Below, in pieces: positions 54,221 through 62,158 of a stretch of 64,000 bases of DNA. Every line of letters starts with the position of its first letter. Position 1 is the first letter of the stretch. Under the pieces are notes generated by a model. The model was not told where the DNA came from and did no database searches. It saw only the letters and a list, made by a program, of their open reading frames with translations. Origin of the DNA: Rugamonas rivuli (GTDB taxonomy: Bacteria; Pseudomonadota; Gammaproteobacteria; Burkholderiales; Burkholderiaceae_D); assembly GCF_009380165.1 (NCBI RefSeq), contig NZ_WHUF01000005.1, positions 62,001 through 126,000 on the forward strand, read 5' to 3'. Made by a program: the position numbers and the translations under genes.

Positions 54221-56917
54221 ATGAAGTTGAAAGAGAAACAGGGAGTCCTTTCCGTCCGCCTGGCGCTGAGCGTGCTGGCCGGTTTCACACTGCTGTCCGG
54301 CGCTGTGCAAGCGCAGACCGCGACCAGCAGCGATAAAACCTCCGAGCCGACCAAGGTCGTCATCACCGGCTCCAACATCGCCCGCATCGCCGGCGAAGGC
54401 GCGACCCCGGTGGAAATCGTCACCCGCGTCCAGATCGACCGCAGCGGCGCCTCCACCGTCGTCGAACTGCTGAGCAAGCTGCCGTCGATCGGCGTCCAGC
54501 TTGACGGCAACAGCAAGAGCTCCTTCGCGGGCGGCGCCGCCTCCGTCGGCCTGCGCGGCCTCGATCCGAAATACACGCTGATCCTGCTGAACGGCCGCCG
54601 CCTGGCCAACTACGGCTTCGCCGACGGCGCGGAAAACAGCTTTGTCGACCTGAACACCCTGCCGCTGGCGGCGCTGGAATCGGTCGAGATCCTGCGCGAC
54701 GGCGCCTCCGCCATCTACGGCTCGGACGCAGTGGCCGGCGTGATCAACTTCCGCACCCGCACCAACTACCAGGGCCTGGAAGTGGCCGGCCGCCTGGGTG
54801 AAAACATCAAGGGCGATGGCTCGACCGGCAACATCAGCGCCACCAAGGGCTGGGGCGATATCGACGCCGACGGCTACAACCTGCTGTTGTCGGTGGATGC
54901 GCTGAAACGCAATTCGCTGCGCAGCTCCAAGCACTCGGCGCTGGCCCTGCCCGACTACCGCAAATACGGCGGCACCAACAAACTCGCCACCACCTCGTTC
55001 CAGGGCTGGGTGCGCGACTATGACAATGGCGAGCCAGGCTACGCCATTCCAGGCTGCAAAGGCCAGGTCGGCAAGGCCGACACCGGCGACCAGGTTTGCT
55101 TCACCAATCCGGAACGCATCCTGACGCCGTCCATCCAGCGCTTCGGCGTCTCGACCATCGTCACCAAACGCCTGGGCGGCGGCGACGAGTTGTTCGCCGA
55201 GCTGGGCCTGAATCGCAACAAGTCGAGCTACCAGCAAGGCTATCCTAGCTTCAGCAGCCAGTTCCTGGTGCCGACCGCCGGCACCACCAATCCCGGCGTG
55301 CTGGGCCTGCCTGGAGAGACCGACACCACCAACGGTTTCACGCCCGGCGATCGCCTGCAGATCTTCCATGACATCACCGAAGCGGGCCGCAGCGTCCAGA
55401 CCATCACCAACACCACCGCACGCGTGGTCGGCGGCTGGCGCGGCAAGGTACAAGGCTGGGACAGCGAGTTTGCCGTCAACCTGAACCAGAGCAAGCTGGT
55501 CGACGACACCACCAACGGCGTGCTGAAGGATATCTCCAACGACCTGCTGGGCAAAGGCGTGCTGGGCAAAGGCGGCTACGATCCATTCAATCCGGCCAAT
55601 TCGCTGAGCATGGTGCAATCGATGATGCACACCATCCACCACGCCGCCACCTCGCGACTGGGCACGGCTGAATGGAAGATGAGCACGCCGGAATTGTTCA
55701 AGCTGCAGGACCGCTCGGTAGGCTTCGCCTGGGGCGCGCAAGCGAGCCATGAATCGATCGACGACGTGCCGGATGACCAAACGCTGGCGGGCAATATCGT
55801 CGACTACGGCACCACCGGCAGTGTGGCGTCGCGCACTCTGTACTCGGTGTACGGCGAGCTGGCGGTACCGCTGCTGGCCAACCTGGACGCGCAAGTGGCC
55901 GCGCGCGCCGACCACTACAGCGACTTCGGCAACAGCTACAACCCCAAGCTGGCACTGGCCTGGCGTCCGACCGAAACGGTGCTGGTGCGCGGCTCCGCCA
56001 CCACCTCGTTCAAGGCGCCTACCCTGCCTGAGATCGGCGCCACCACCACCGCCTACGCCAGCGTGGCCGACTGGGCCCGTTGCGGTCCGCTGGGCTATGT
56101 GGGCTCCCAGTGCGCCTACAGCCCCAAGCAATACCTGAAGGGCAATCCGAACCTGAAGCCGGAAAAGGCCAAGAACTATTCGGTTGGCATCGTGCTGCAG
56201 CCGGTGAAGGATCTGGTCATGTCGCTGGACTGGTATGGCATCGACCAGCGCGACACCATCCAGGCGCTGGACCCGCAATACGTGCTGGATCATGAAGACA
56301 GCATCCCGGGCTTTGCCGCCCTGATCGGCCGCGATCCACGCAACAAGGCACTGGAAGCCACCCATCCGGGCCTGAACAAGGGTCGCATCAACAACATCAC
56401 CACGCCTTACAGCAATGTCGGCAAGACCAAGATTTCCGGTTTCGATATGAACCTGAAATATGATCTGTCGCTGGGCGCGTACGGCAAGCTGCGCTTCAAC
56501 GAAGTGATCAACCGCACGCTGAAGTTCGATCAGAGCATCACGCCTGACGATGCGCCGGTCAGCCGCCTGGACTCCATCTACCATCCGCGCTGGAGCAATT
56601 CCTTCAGCACCGCGTATGAGTATGGTACGAGCCAGTTCTCCGCGACCGCACGCACCGCCGCCAGCACGCTCAACATCGACGATCCTACGCACACGCAGGA
56701 TGCGGCCGTGACGAACGCACGCATTCCTTCGTACACCGTCTGGGATCTGAACTACAGCACCAAAGTCAACCCTAAGCTGACGGTGAACGTAGGCATCAAC
56801 AATGCGTTCGATAAGGCCATGGTGTATGCCAACACGGCTAACGTGAACACCTATGTGCAAGGCTTGAACGATGTCGTGGGACGTTATGTGTATGTGAACG
56901 CGCGTTACGCATTCTAA
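54221..56917 (+). CDS. TonB-dependent outer-membrane receptor
   Basis: 898 residues. A signal peptide (about 1-32), a TonB-box-like TKVVITGSNI near 44-53, the plug domain (TVVELLSKLPSIG, GLRGLDPKYTLILLNGRR, VEILRDGASAIYGSDAVAGV) and a 22-strand barrel with a terminal Phe (VYVNARYAF). The barrel carries the usual LKPEKAKNYSVGI and LSLDWYGIDQRD motifs. It imports a large substrate with TonB energy; similar receptors take up plant polysaccharide fragments or peptides rather than siderophores, but the ligand is unknown. Confidence 0.9.
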   Translation: MKLKEKQGVLSVRLALSVLAGFTLLSGAVQAQTATSSDKTSEPTKVVITGSNIARIAGEGATPVEIVTRVQIDRSGASTVVELLSKLPSIGVQLDGNSKSSFAGGAASVGLRGLDPKYTLILLNGRRLANYGFADGAENSFVDLNTLPLAALESVEILRDGASAIYGSDAVAGVINFRTRTNYQGLEVAGRLGENIKGDGSTGNISATKGWGDIDADGYNLLLSVDALKRNSLRSSKHSALALPDYRKYGGTNKLATTSFQGWVRDYDNGEPGYAIPGCKGQVGKADTGDQVCFTNPERILTPSIQRFGVSTIVTKRLGGGDELFAELGLNRNKSSYQQGYPSFSSQFLVPTAGTTNPGVLGLPGETDTTNGFTPGDRLQIFHDITEAGRSVQTITNTTARVVGGWRGKVQGWDSEFAVNLNQSKLVDDTTNGVLKDISNDLLGKGVLGKGGYDPFNPANSLSMVQSMMHTIHHAATSRLGTAEWKMSTPELFKLQDRSVGFAWGAQASHESIDDVPDDQTLAGNIVDYGTTGSVASRTLYSVYGELAVPLLANLDAQVAARADHYSDFGNSYNPKLALAWRPTETVLVRGSATTSFKAPTLPEIGATTTAYASVADWARCGPLGYVGSQCAYSPKQYLKGNPNLKPEKAKNYSVGIVLQPVKDLVMSLDWYGIDQRDTIQALDPQYVLDHEDSIPGFAALIGRDPRNKALEATHPGLNKGRINNITTPYSNVGKTKISGFDMNLKYDLSLGAYGKLRFNEVINRTLKFDQSITPDDAPVSRLDSIYHPRWSNSFSTAYEYGTSQFSATARTAASTLNIDDPTHTQDAAVTNARIPSYTVWDLNYSTKVNPKLTVNVGINNAFDKAMVYANTANVNTYVQGLNDVVGRYVYVNARYAF

Positions 56918-56940
56918 TCCACTCACCGTAACACTGAACC

Positions 56941-56975
56941 GCCGCAGCGCTCACCCAGAGCGCTGCGGCTTTTTT
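56941..56975 (+). terminator. Rho-independent terminator of the receptor gene
   Basis: GCCGCAGCGCT and AGCGCTGCGGC form a perfect 11-base stem with a seven-base loop (CACCCAG), followed by six T. It ends exactly at the stop of the convergent gene. Confidence 0.93.
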
Positions 56976-57801
56976 ATGTCGCCGTGCCGCAGGCTTCCGG
57001 CCGGGCGTCGCGCCCCATGGCAAAGAAAGCGCGCTCAATGTCGACCGCCCGCCAGGCGTGGGTGCTGCCATCCCAGTCTTTCCACGTCACTTTACGCGCA
57101 TTGAGCCAGGCCGCCTGGCGAGTGCACCAGTCGCACCAGATCACATAGCGGGCCACGAACCGCTCCCGGCTCGCCATGGACTGTTTCGCCGCCATCGATC
57201 CATGCAGCGCTGCGAGCTCGGCATCAGGATGGCCGAGAAAGCGATCGTTGATGACCGCGTCCAGTACGACAGCAATATCCGGCCGCAGCTTCATCACCAG
57301 TTTGCTGGCAAAGGAAGGCCCGAGAAATTTGATTTCCAGGCAAGCACGCAGCGCCGCTGCCAGGTCGCCGGCCTCCGCAGCGATCTTGGCAACGCCAAGC
57401 AGCCGCAATACCTCAGCGCTCGACTGCGCCTTCTTGGCGCCCGCACCATGCAGCAGCATGCGCGCCTTGCCGAGTGCCCGCTCGGGGCGAATGACCAGGT
57501 CAGTACCGGATACATATCCCCACACGACGGCGGAGAGCAGGCCTTGCAGCCTGTCCTCGCCGTCGCCGGACCGCAGCAGGGTCATGTGAAACTCGTCCAG
57601 CGCCACCGATGAGTGACGCGCACGCACTTCCACGCGCGCCCATTCGGCGGTGCTTGGCACAGCCACATGCAGGCGACGGTTGCCAATCTCAATCACATCA
57701 CCGCCATCCTTGGGCTGAGTCATCAGGCGACCTGGCGGATAGGCATAGCGCTCCCGCAATGCAGACATCGGATGCGGCATATCCTCTTTTGTTTTCACCA
57801 T
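56974..57801 (-). CDS. Hypothetical protein, possibly OGG-like glycosylase fold
   Basis: 275 residues from ATG 57801. The central segment ALRACLEIKFLGPSFASKL followed by RPDIAVVLDAVI is like the helix-hairpin-helix plus aspartate of the 8-oxoguanine DNA glycosylase fold proteins found next to some defence genes; no family was confirmed. The remainder (GDGEDRLQGLLSAVVWGYV, RYVIWCDWCTRQAAWLN) is helical. It faces the TonB receptor terminator and lies just left of the tRNA-Ser-like remnant. Confidence 0.55.
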   Translation of the reverse strand: MVKTKEDMPHPMSALRERYAYPPGRLMTQPKDGGDVIEIGNRRLHVAVPSTAEWARVEVRARHSSVALDEFHMTLLRSGDGEDRLQGLLSAVVWGYVSGTDLVIRPERALGKARMLLHGAGAKKAQSSAEVLRLLGVAKIAAEAGDLAAALRACLEIKFLGPSFASKLVMKLRPDIAVVLDAVINDRFLGHPDAELAALHGSMAAKQSMASRERFVARYVIWCDWCTRQAAWLNARKVTWKDWDGSTHAWRAVDIERAFFAMGRDARPEACGTAT

Positions 57802-57935
57802 GGTGGCATACCTACCCTTCAATCAAATTCCCTACAAACTGTTTATACTCTTTTTCAAATCAGAGCTCTTGACAGTCACTCTAGCGGACAATTTCCATTT
57901 GCCCAAATAGTTTCCAATATGCATCGGCAGAAATG

Positions 57936-57960
57936 AAAAAACCCGCTGAAGCGGGTTTTT
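57936..57960. terminator. Bidirectional terminator hairpin at the left island end
   Basis: ACCCGC, TGAA, GCGGGT flanked by A and T runs, so it works on either strand. On the minus strand it follows the tRNA-Ser-like 3' end by about 10 bases, as a tRNA terminator would. Confidence 0.8.
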
Positions 57961-57968
57961 AAAAATAC

Positions 57969-57992
57969 TGGCGGAGACGGTGTCCGTCGAAC
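57969..57992 (-). other. tRNA-Ser-like 3' end remnant (candidate attachment site)
   Basis: On the minus strand GTTCGAC, then CACCGTCTCCGCCA, matches the T loop and 3' acceptor end of betaproteobacterial tRNA-Ser (acceptor GGAGACG) over 20 of 25 positions. Only the 3' end is present, as at integration sites of tRNA-targeting elements. It is followed by the terminator at 57936-57960. Confidence 0.5.
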
Positions 57993-58021
57993 TCTCCTAT
58001 GAAAACACCCGCCTAAATGGC

Positions 58022-58046
58022 CTTACCCCCCTCGCTTACCCCCCTC
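58022..58046 (+). repeat. 12-base direct repeat CTTACCCCCCTC
   Basis: CTTACCCCCCTC occurs at 58022-58033 and 58035-58046, separated by one G. It lies next to the tRNA-Ser-like remnant, in the 480-base gap (57802-58281) that holds no convincing gene. It may be a recombinase-binding site or the remains of one. Confidence 0.5.
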
Positions 58047-58281
58047 TTATCGCTCGCTTTTCAACCACGGGCACCGTTCCAACCTATGTTGACTAGCATC
58101 AACAAGCATAATGTCTACGTTAATAGACAACGGTATCCAGCCAACCGCATGAATGGCTATACTTGGCCGCGACGCAGCCATTGAGCGTCTGCCCATCGTG
58201 CGTAGAGCAAATGTAAATTTCCCAAGGTAAATTTTGGTTGCAGTGCTAACATAGCAACTACGTTTAACAAGTGGAATAAAA

Positions 58282-60846
58282 ATGATACCCAGTGATAGCG
58301 CATGGTTGGGCGAACAAGCATTGGCTGGGCCTATAGTCCGTGCAGGACTAGGCATATTACTGGCGCGGGGTGACTGGACTTGGTGGCATCACCCTGGCGC
58401 GGCTTCGACAATTATGCTTGACGCTGTCGCCGTCTCTGGAATTGCCGAATGGGGCGGAGACCCGGCGGTATTAAATGCGTCCGAGTGGCTTGATCTCAAC
58501 ACGGCACTGGAAATAGCCCAAGCGTTTCGGGTGGTGGTCGCAAGACGTAAAGGCGACCTGCGTCTAAAGATCCAGCGTGCTATATATTCCTGGGACGCTG
58601 TCCCGCCCATACATGCAATTTGCGACGACCTCGCCCGCGCCTACGACCTCGAACGCATCTTCGTCGAATGGCCTACAGACCGCCGCTCCCGCCGTCCACC
58701 TGCCTCAACCAAGCAAGGCTTGAGTATCACATCGTCGGAGCGGCTGGCGGAGATCACCAGTCCACTCCTCAAGTCACTCCCCAGCGCAAGCTGGGGTCCA
58801 TCGGACCAACCCGCGACCATAGCAGTTGTCACGCTAGACGATCTCTTGACGAACCAATTCTCAAGTGAACTGCTGATTATCCTGGATACCTACCGGGAGG
58901 CGGTAATCCCGCATGTGGATACAATACGCGCGGGGACTGGCGCCCAGTGTGCAATCTTTTTACCTGCGGATCAGCCAAACATTCATCTCTGGCTGCAGGT
59001 TTTCGGTGCACAAATAGCGGCGCAGGCCCCCATTGACTCGGCCTTGAGCCAAGCAAACCGGGAAATCGAGCGGAGTGGAGTCTTCCTCGCGTCAACTCAA
59101 ACATTTATGGTTCAGTCTAACCGCACCTTCTTTCCGTCGGCCAGACGCAAGAGGGAACGCAATGAAACGCTGAAGAACCCAGCAGCCGTTGATTCAGCAA
59201 GACTCGCACCGCCTGCCCGGAGGAGACAGTTGCCGCCGCCGAATCTGGAAATTGAAGGGGTAAGAATGGAGGCGCCACCTCCCACCATTCGCGTATTGGA
59301 TGCGCGGATCGAGCACGATGGACAGCCTGTGATGGCATTCCCGCAAGATGGCAGCGTTAATGTGCAGATCAGCATCCAGCCCGTCTCACCACTAAAATTC
59401 GCCCCCCCTGCTTTTCCGGAGCAAAACCTCCACTGGAATGAAGATCTGAAACCGTTACAGGTTCACCTCACTGAAGTCGGTTCTGAGCCACGGTCAGCTC
59501 CTTTGTTCTTACCTCGCAACGGAGCCTCGGAGCCAGCCATTTTCGATTATGCGATACCTGCAGACCGTGCGATCGATGTTCGATTCCTAGTCAGCGACGG
59601 CGCCTCTATTCTCCAGACAGCAAGGCTGCAAGGGCGTGCCGGTGACGCCATCATTTTCTTTGTTGAAGTATTCAACTCGCCAGTTGACCATCATAAAACC
59701 CGTTTTGATGTTTCCTTGCTAGTTAACGACAGCTTGGGGAACACGCCGAGCGCGACCATCTTGACCAGCGAAGGAATACGCTTAACGGAACTGGACGTTA
59801 CCGAGATTGGATCGGCGCGCGAACAGTTGCGTTTGGCACTTGAAGAGTGTCTGAGGCCAAAAGCCGCTCTGAATTCTGCGCTCTTTAATCTAGCAAATAA
59901 CGGAAAACTCTTGTTGGATGCGCTGAAGGATCTAACTCCTAGTTGGCCTACAACCATGGACAGAGTGCAACTGACAACACCGTCAAACGGGTATTTCCCT
60001 GTTGAATGTCTTTACGATGGTGAAATTCCCGACAATGAAGACGCCGCCCTGTGTGATGACCGGTCTGGCTGTCTCACATCAGGCATTGCGAGAGAAAACT
60101 GTTCAATTAGAGCTACGCGGCATCAGTTATGTCCGATGGGATTCCTGGGCATAACTTCGGTAATTGAACGTCGGACTTGGGACAGAACAATGGACAAGAC
60201 AGTATGGCTGAAGCAAGCCACCGCCCTCTCCAGTCGTAATCGAATTGCCGAATTGCGACGCGTACTGTTTGCAGCTTCGAACAGAGCCGACGAATTCAAT
60301 GACTACGACGTTCCCCCGCAATTTTCGACGGTACGCACACAGGATATTGAATTACTGGCCAACGCGCAGCGCAAGTACAATTGGCACGACTGGAGTCAAG
60401 CCATTGCTGCGATACACCCCAAACTGCTAGTCCTGGTGCCGCACATCGAAAACAACCATTTATATATTGGCAACGAAGAAAAACTCGCGCTGGGATCGCT
60501 GCGGCGCCCCCATATCGGCAACTCCGAGCCGGTCGTGATCGCCATTGGCTGTAATTCTGCCATCGGCCTCATACCTAATGCCAGCTTACCTGCAATACTA
60601 CTGCGCGAAGGAGCGAAGGTAGTGATCGCCGCAACCACCAGCGTGCTCGGCCGCTTTACCAATATCGCTACCGCCGACCTGACATCAAAATTGATGGCAG
60701 CATCGACAGCAAGCGCGGCCGTTACAATCGGAGAGTTAGTCACCAGCATGCGCCGTGAGTTCCTAGAAAAAAATAACGCATTGGGCATGGCGCTAATTGC
60801 TTTCGGCGATGCGGACTGCTGCTTGGGAGGAGGCCAGCAACCATGA
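58282..60846 (+). CDS. CHAT/caspase-like conflict protein
   Basis: 854 residues in lower-GC DNA. The C-terminal about 180 residues have the CHAT/caspase-like layout: His721 in LVPHIENNHLYIG, Cys757 in VVIAIGCNSAIGL, then LPAILLREGAKVVIAAT and ELVTSMRREFL, the positions of the protease His/Cys dyad. Before it are a cysteine cluster ending in LCPMGFLGITSVIERRTW, as in other CHAT proteins, and a beta-sandwich region (VNVQISIQPVSPLKF, about 355-430). The N-terminus (1-300) is not recognised. It overlaps the metallo-beta-lactamase-fold gene by four bases. A protease effector of a conflict or defence system is the likely role; the substrate is unknown. Confidence 0.72.
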   Translation: MIPSDSAWLGEQALAGPIVRAGLGILLARGDWTWWHHPGAASTIMLDAVAVSGIAEWGGDPAVLNASEWLDLNTALEIAQAFRVVVARRKGDLRLKIQRAIYSWDAVPPIHAICDDLARAYDLERIFVEWPTDRRSRRPPASTKQGLSITSSERLAEITSPLLKSLPSASWGPSDQPATIAVVTLDDLLTNQFSSELLIILDTYREAVIPHVDTIRAGTGAQCAIFLPADQPNIHLWLQVFGAQIAAQAPIDSALSQANREIERSGVFLASTQTFMVQSNRTFFPSARRKRERNETLKNPAAVDSARLAPPARRRQLPPPNLEIEGVRMEAPPPTIRVLDARIEHDGQPVMAFPQDGSVNVQISIQPVSPLKFAPPAFPEQNLHWNEDLKPLQVHLTEVGSEPRSAPLFLPRNGASEPAIFDYAIPADRAIDVRFLVSDGASILQTARLQGRAGDAIIFFVEVFNSPVDHHKTRFDVSLLVNDSLGNTPSATILTSEGIRLTELDVTEIGSAREQLRLALEECLRPKAALNSALFNLANNGKLLLDALKDLTPSWPTTMDRVQLTTPSNGYFPVECLYDGEIPDNEDAALCDDRSGCLTSGIARENCSIRATRHQLCPMGFLGITSVIERRTWDRTMDKTVWLKQATALSSRNRIAELRRVLFAASNRADEFNDYDVPPQFSTVRTQDIELLANAQRKYNWHDWSQAIAAIHPKLLVLVPHIENNHLYIGNEEKLALGSLRRPHIGNSEPVVIAIGCNSAIGLIPNASLPAILLREGAKVVIAATTSVLGRFTNIATADLTSKLMAASTASAAVTIGELVTSMRREFLEKNNALGMALIAFGDADCCLGGGQQP

Positions 60847-61874
60847 GCGACTTCTTTGAAGTGAAGCTGATCCAGGCCGAACATGGCGATGCAATCCTCG
60901 TAAGCTACGGCCACTCCCCAGTACGTCACATCCTCGTCGATGGCGGGCCCAGGCAGACATTACCTTATTTGCTTGAAGTACTATCTGCGGCGTGCGTTGC
61001 TGGTAGCCTGACGCTCGAAGTCATAGTGGTCACCCACTATGACTTCGACCACATTGGCGGCATTATCGCCCTATTGGAAGAAAAACCCGATTGGCTGAAG
61101 ATCAACGATATTTGGTTCAACGGGCACAAACACCTGCTCCCCCGTGATTTGCTTGGACCAAGACATAGTGATGCCTTAGCCAAAATTCTTGTCCAAACTC
61201 ACCTTCCATGGAATTTAGCGTTTCAGGAAAATGCAGTCACCACCCACGACGGCAGGAGCGTTGACTTACCTGGTGGCATGTCAATTTGGATTCTGTCGCC
61301 AACCGAAAAGGAATTGTCCGCGCTGGCGAAACAATGGCCAGCGGACACACCGAACAACGATCATTCAACGACTAGAGATCGACTTGGACGCCACGACACT
61401 TGGCCGCCGTCGTCATTCTTTAGCTTGGTTGAAACACGCTCACCGCCGGACGAGTCCGCATCGAACGCGGCAAGCATCGCGTTGCTGCTAAAGTTCGCGC
61501 GCAAGCAGGTCCTCCTATCCGGTGACGCCCACGCAGAAGTCATCTACGAGTCACTGGCGACCTATTGGCCCAATCAAGTTCTGAAAATAGATTTACTAAA
61601 GGTCTCTCACCATGGGAGTCAGTCGAATACTTCAGTAGCGCTCCTCAACCTCATAGAGTGCTGCCGTTTTGCAATTAGTACAAATGGCAAAATACACGCA
61701 CATCCAGATCAGGCTGCGATCGCCCGTGTAATCGGATCGAACAGCAATGCAGAGCTCATTTTTAACTACGAAACAGCATTGACGGCAAGATGGCAGAATC
61801 GACCGCCAACCTGGCCCAGGTATCGCACTTCGTATCCGTGCGGCATCGGCCCGTTTGTACGCGTGACCGTGTGA
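60843..61874 (+). CDS. ComEC-type metallo-beta-lactamase-fold protein
   Basis: 343 residues, soluble. GDAILVSY at 15-22 and ILVDGG precede the metal motif THYDFDHIGG (His65, Asp67, Asp69, His70); the HxDxDH variant is that of the ComEC/Rec2 branch. Further ligands: Asp228 in LLSGDAHAE and His256/His257 in KVSHHGSQSN, with Asn208 in the SNAASIALLL motif. ComEC domains of this kind act on DNA or nucleotides; as a stand-alone gene coupled to a CHAT-like protease it may be the nuclease or nucleotide-processing partner. Overlaps the CHAT gene by four bases (ATGA). Confidence 0.83.
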   Translation: MSDFFEVKLIQAEHGDAILVSYGHSPVRHILVDGGPRQTLPYLLEVLSAACVAGSLTLEVIVVTHYDFDHIGGIIALLEEKPDWLKINDIWFNGHKHLLPRDLLGPRHSDALAKILVQTHLPWNLAFQENAVTTHDGRSVDLPGGMSIWILSPTEKELSALAKQWPADTPNNDHSTTRDRLGRHDTWPPSSFFSLVETRSPPDESASNAASIALLLKFARKQVLLSGDAHAEVIYESLATYWPNQVLKIDLLKVSHHGSQSNTSVALLNLIECCRFAISTNGKIHAHPDQAAIARVIGSNSNAELIFNYETALTARWQNRPPTWPRYRTSYPCGIGPFVRVTV

Positions 61875-62001
61875 ATTGCCGGGCGCGTGCCAAAATCAGC
61901 GGCTTCATCTATCGACAAGACAACATCTAGGCATGGTGAAGGCGTGCTCCAGACCCCAAACTGCGTTGTGCAAGCGGCGAAAGCCGTAGCAGGTACGCCC
62001 C

Positions 62002-62042
62002 CGGCCGCAAGGCGTGCCGGTTCGATTTCGGCCTGGGCACCA
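62002..62042 (+). other. tRNA-Leu-like 3' end remnant (candidate attachment site)
   Basis: GCCGGTTCGATTTCGGC at 62016-62032 folds as a T arm (one G-U) and CTGGGCACCA follows, like the acceptor end and CCA of tRNA-Leu but one base short. A variable-arm-like GGCCGCAAGGC lies just before it. No anticodon arm is present, so it is a 3' remnant, not a gene. A terminator follows. Confidence 0.45.
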
Positions 62043-62055
62043 CCATTGCAAAAAT

Positions 62056-62078
62056 GCACTCTTTTAGAGTGCTTTTTT
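62056..62078 (+). terminator. Rho-independent terminator after the tRNA-Leu-like remnant
   Basis: GCACTC, TTTTA, GAGTGC and six T. It follows the CCA of the remnant by 13 bases, as for a tRNA gene, and also terminates the CHAT-MBL operon. Confidence 0.85.
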
Positions 62079-62158
62079 GTATCTAGAACAAACGCGACAA
62101 CATTATCCAGCACACGCTGCCATCGTTATGATAACCACGGCACGCGACCTGGGTCCCC

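Noticed and set aside
54185..56926. 913-codon open frame antisense to the TonB receptor
   Set aside because: Covers the receptor gene end to end and has the same low-complexity antisense composition.
58047..58355. 102-codon minus-strand frame left of the CHAT gene
   Set aside because: No ribosome binding site, overlaps the CHAT start and has no family pattern.
61956..62042. Complete tRNA-Leu gene
   Set aside because: Only a T arm and acceptor-like 3' end fold; the 5' acceptor and anticodon arm are absent.
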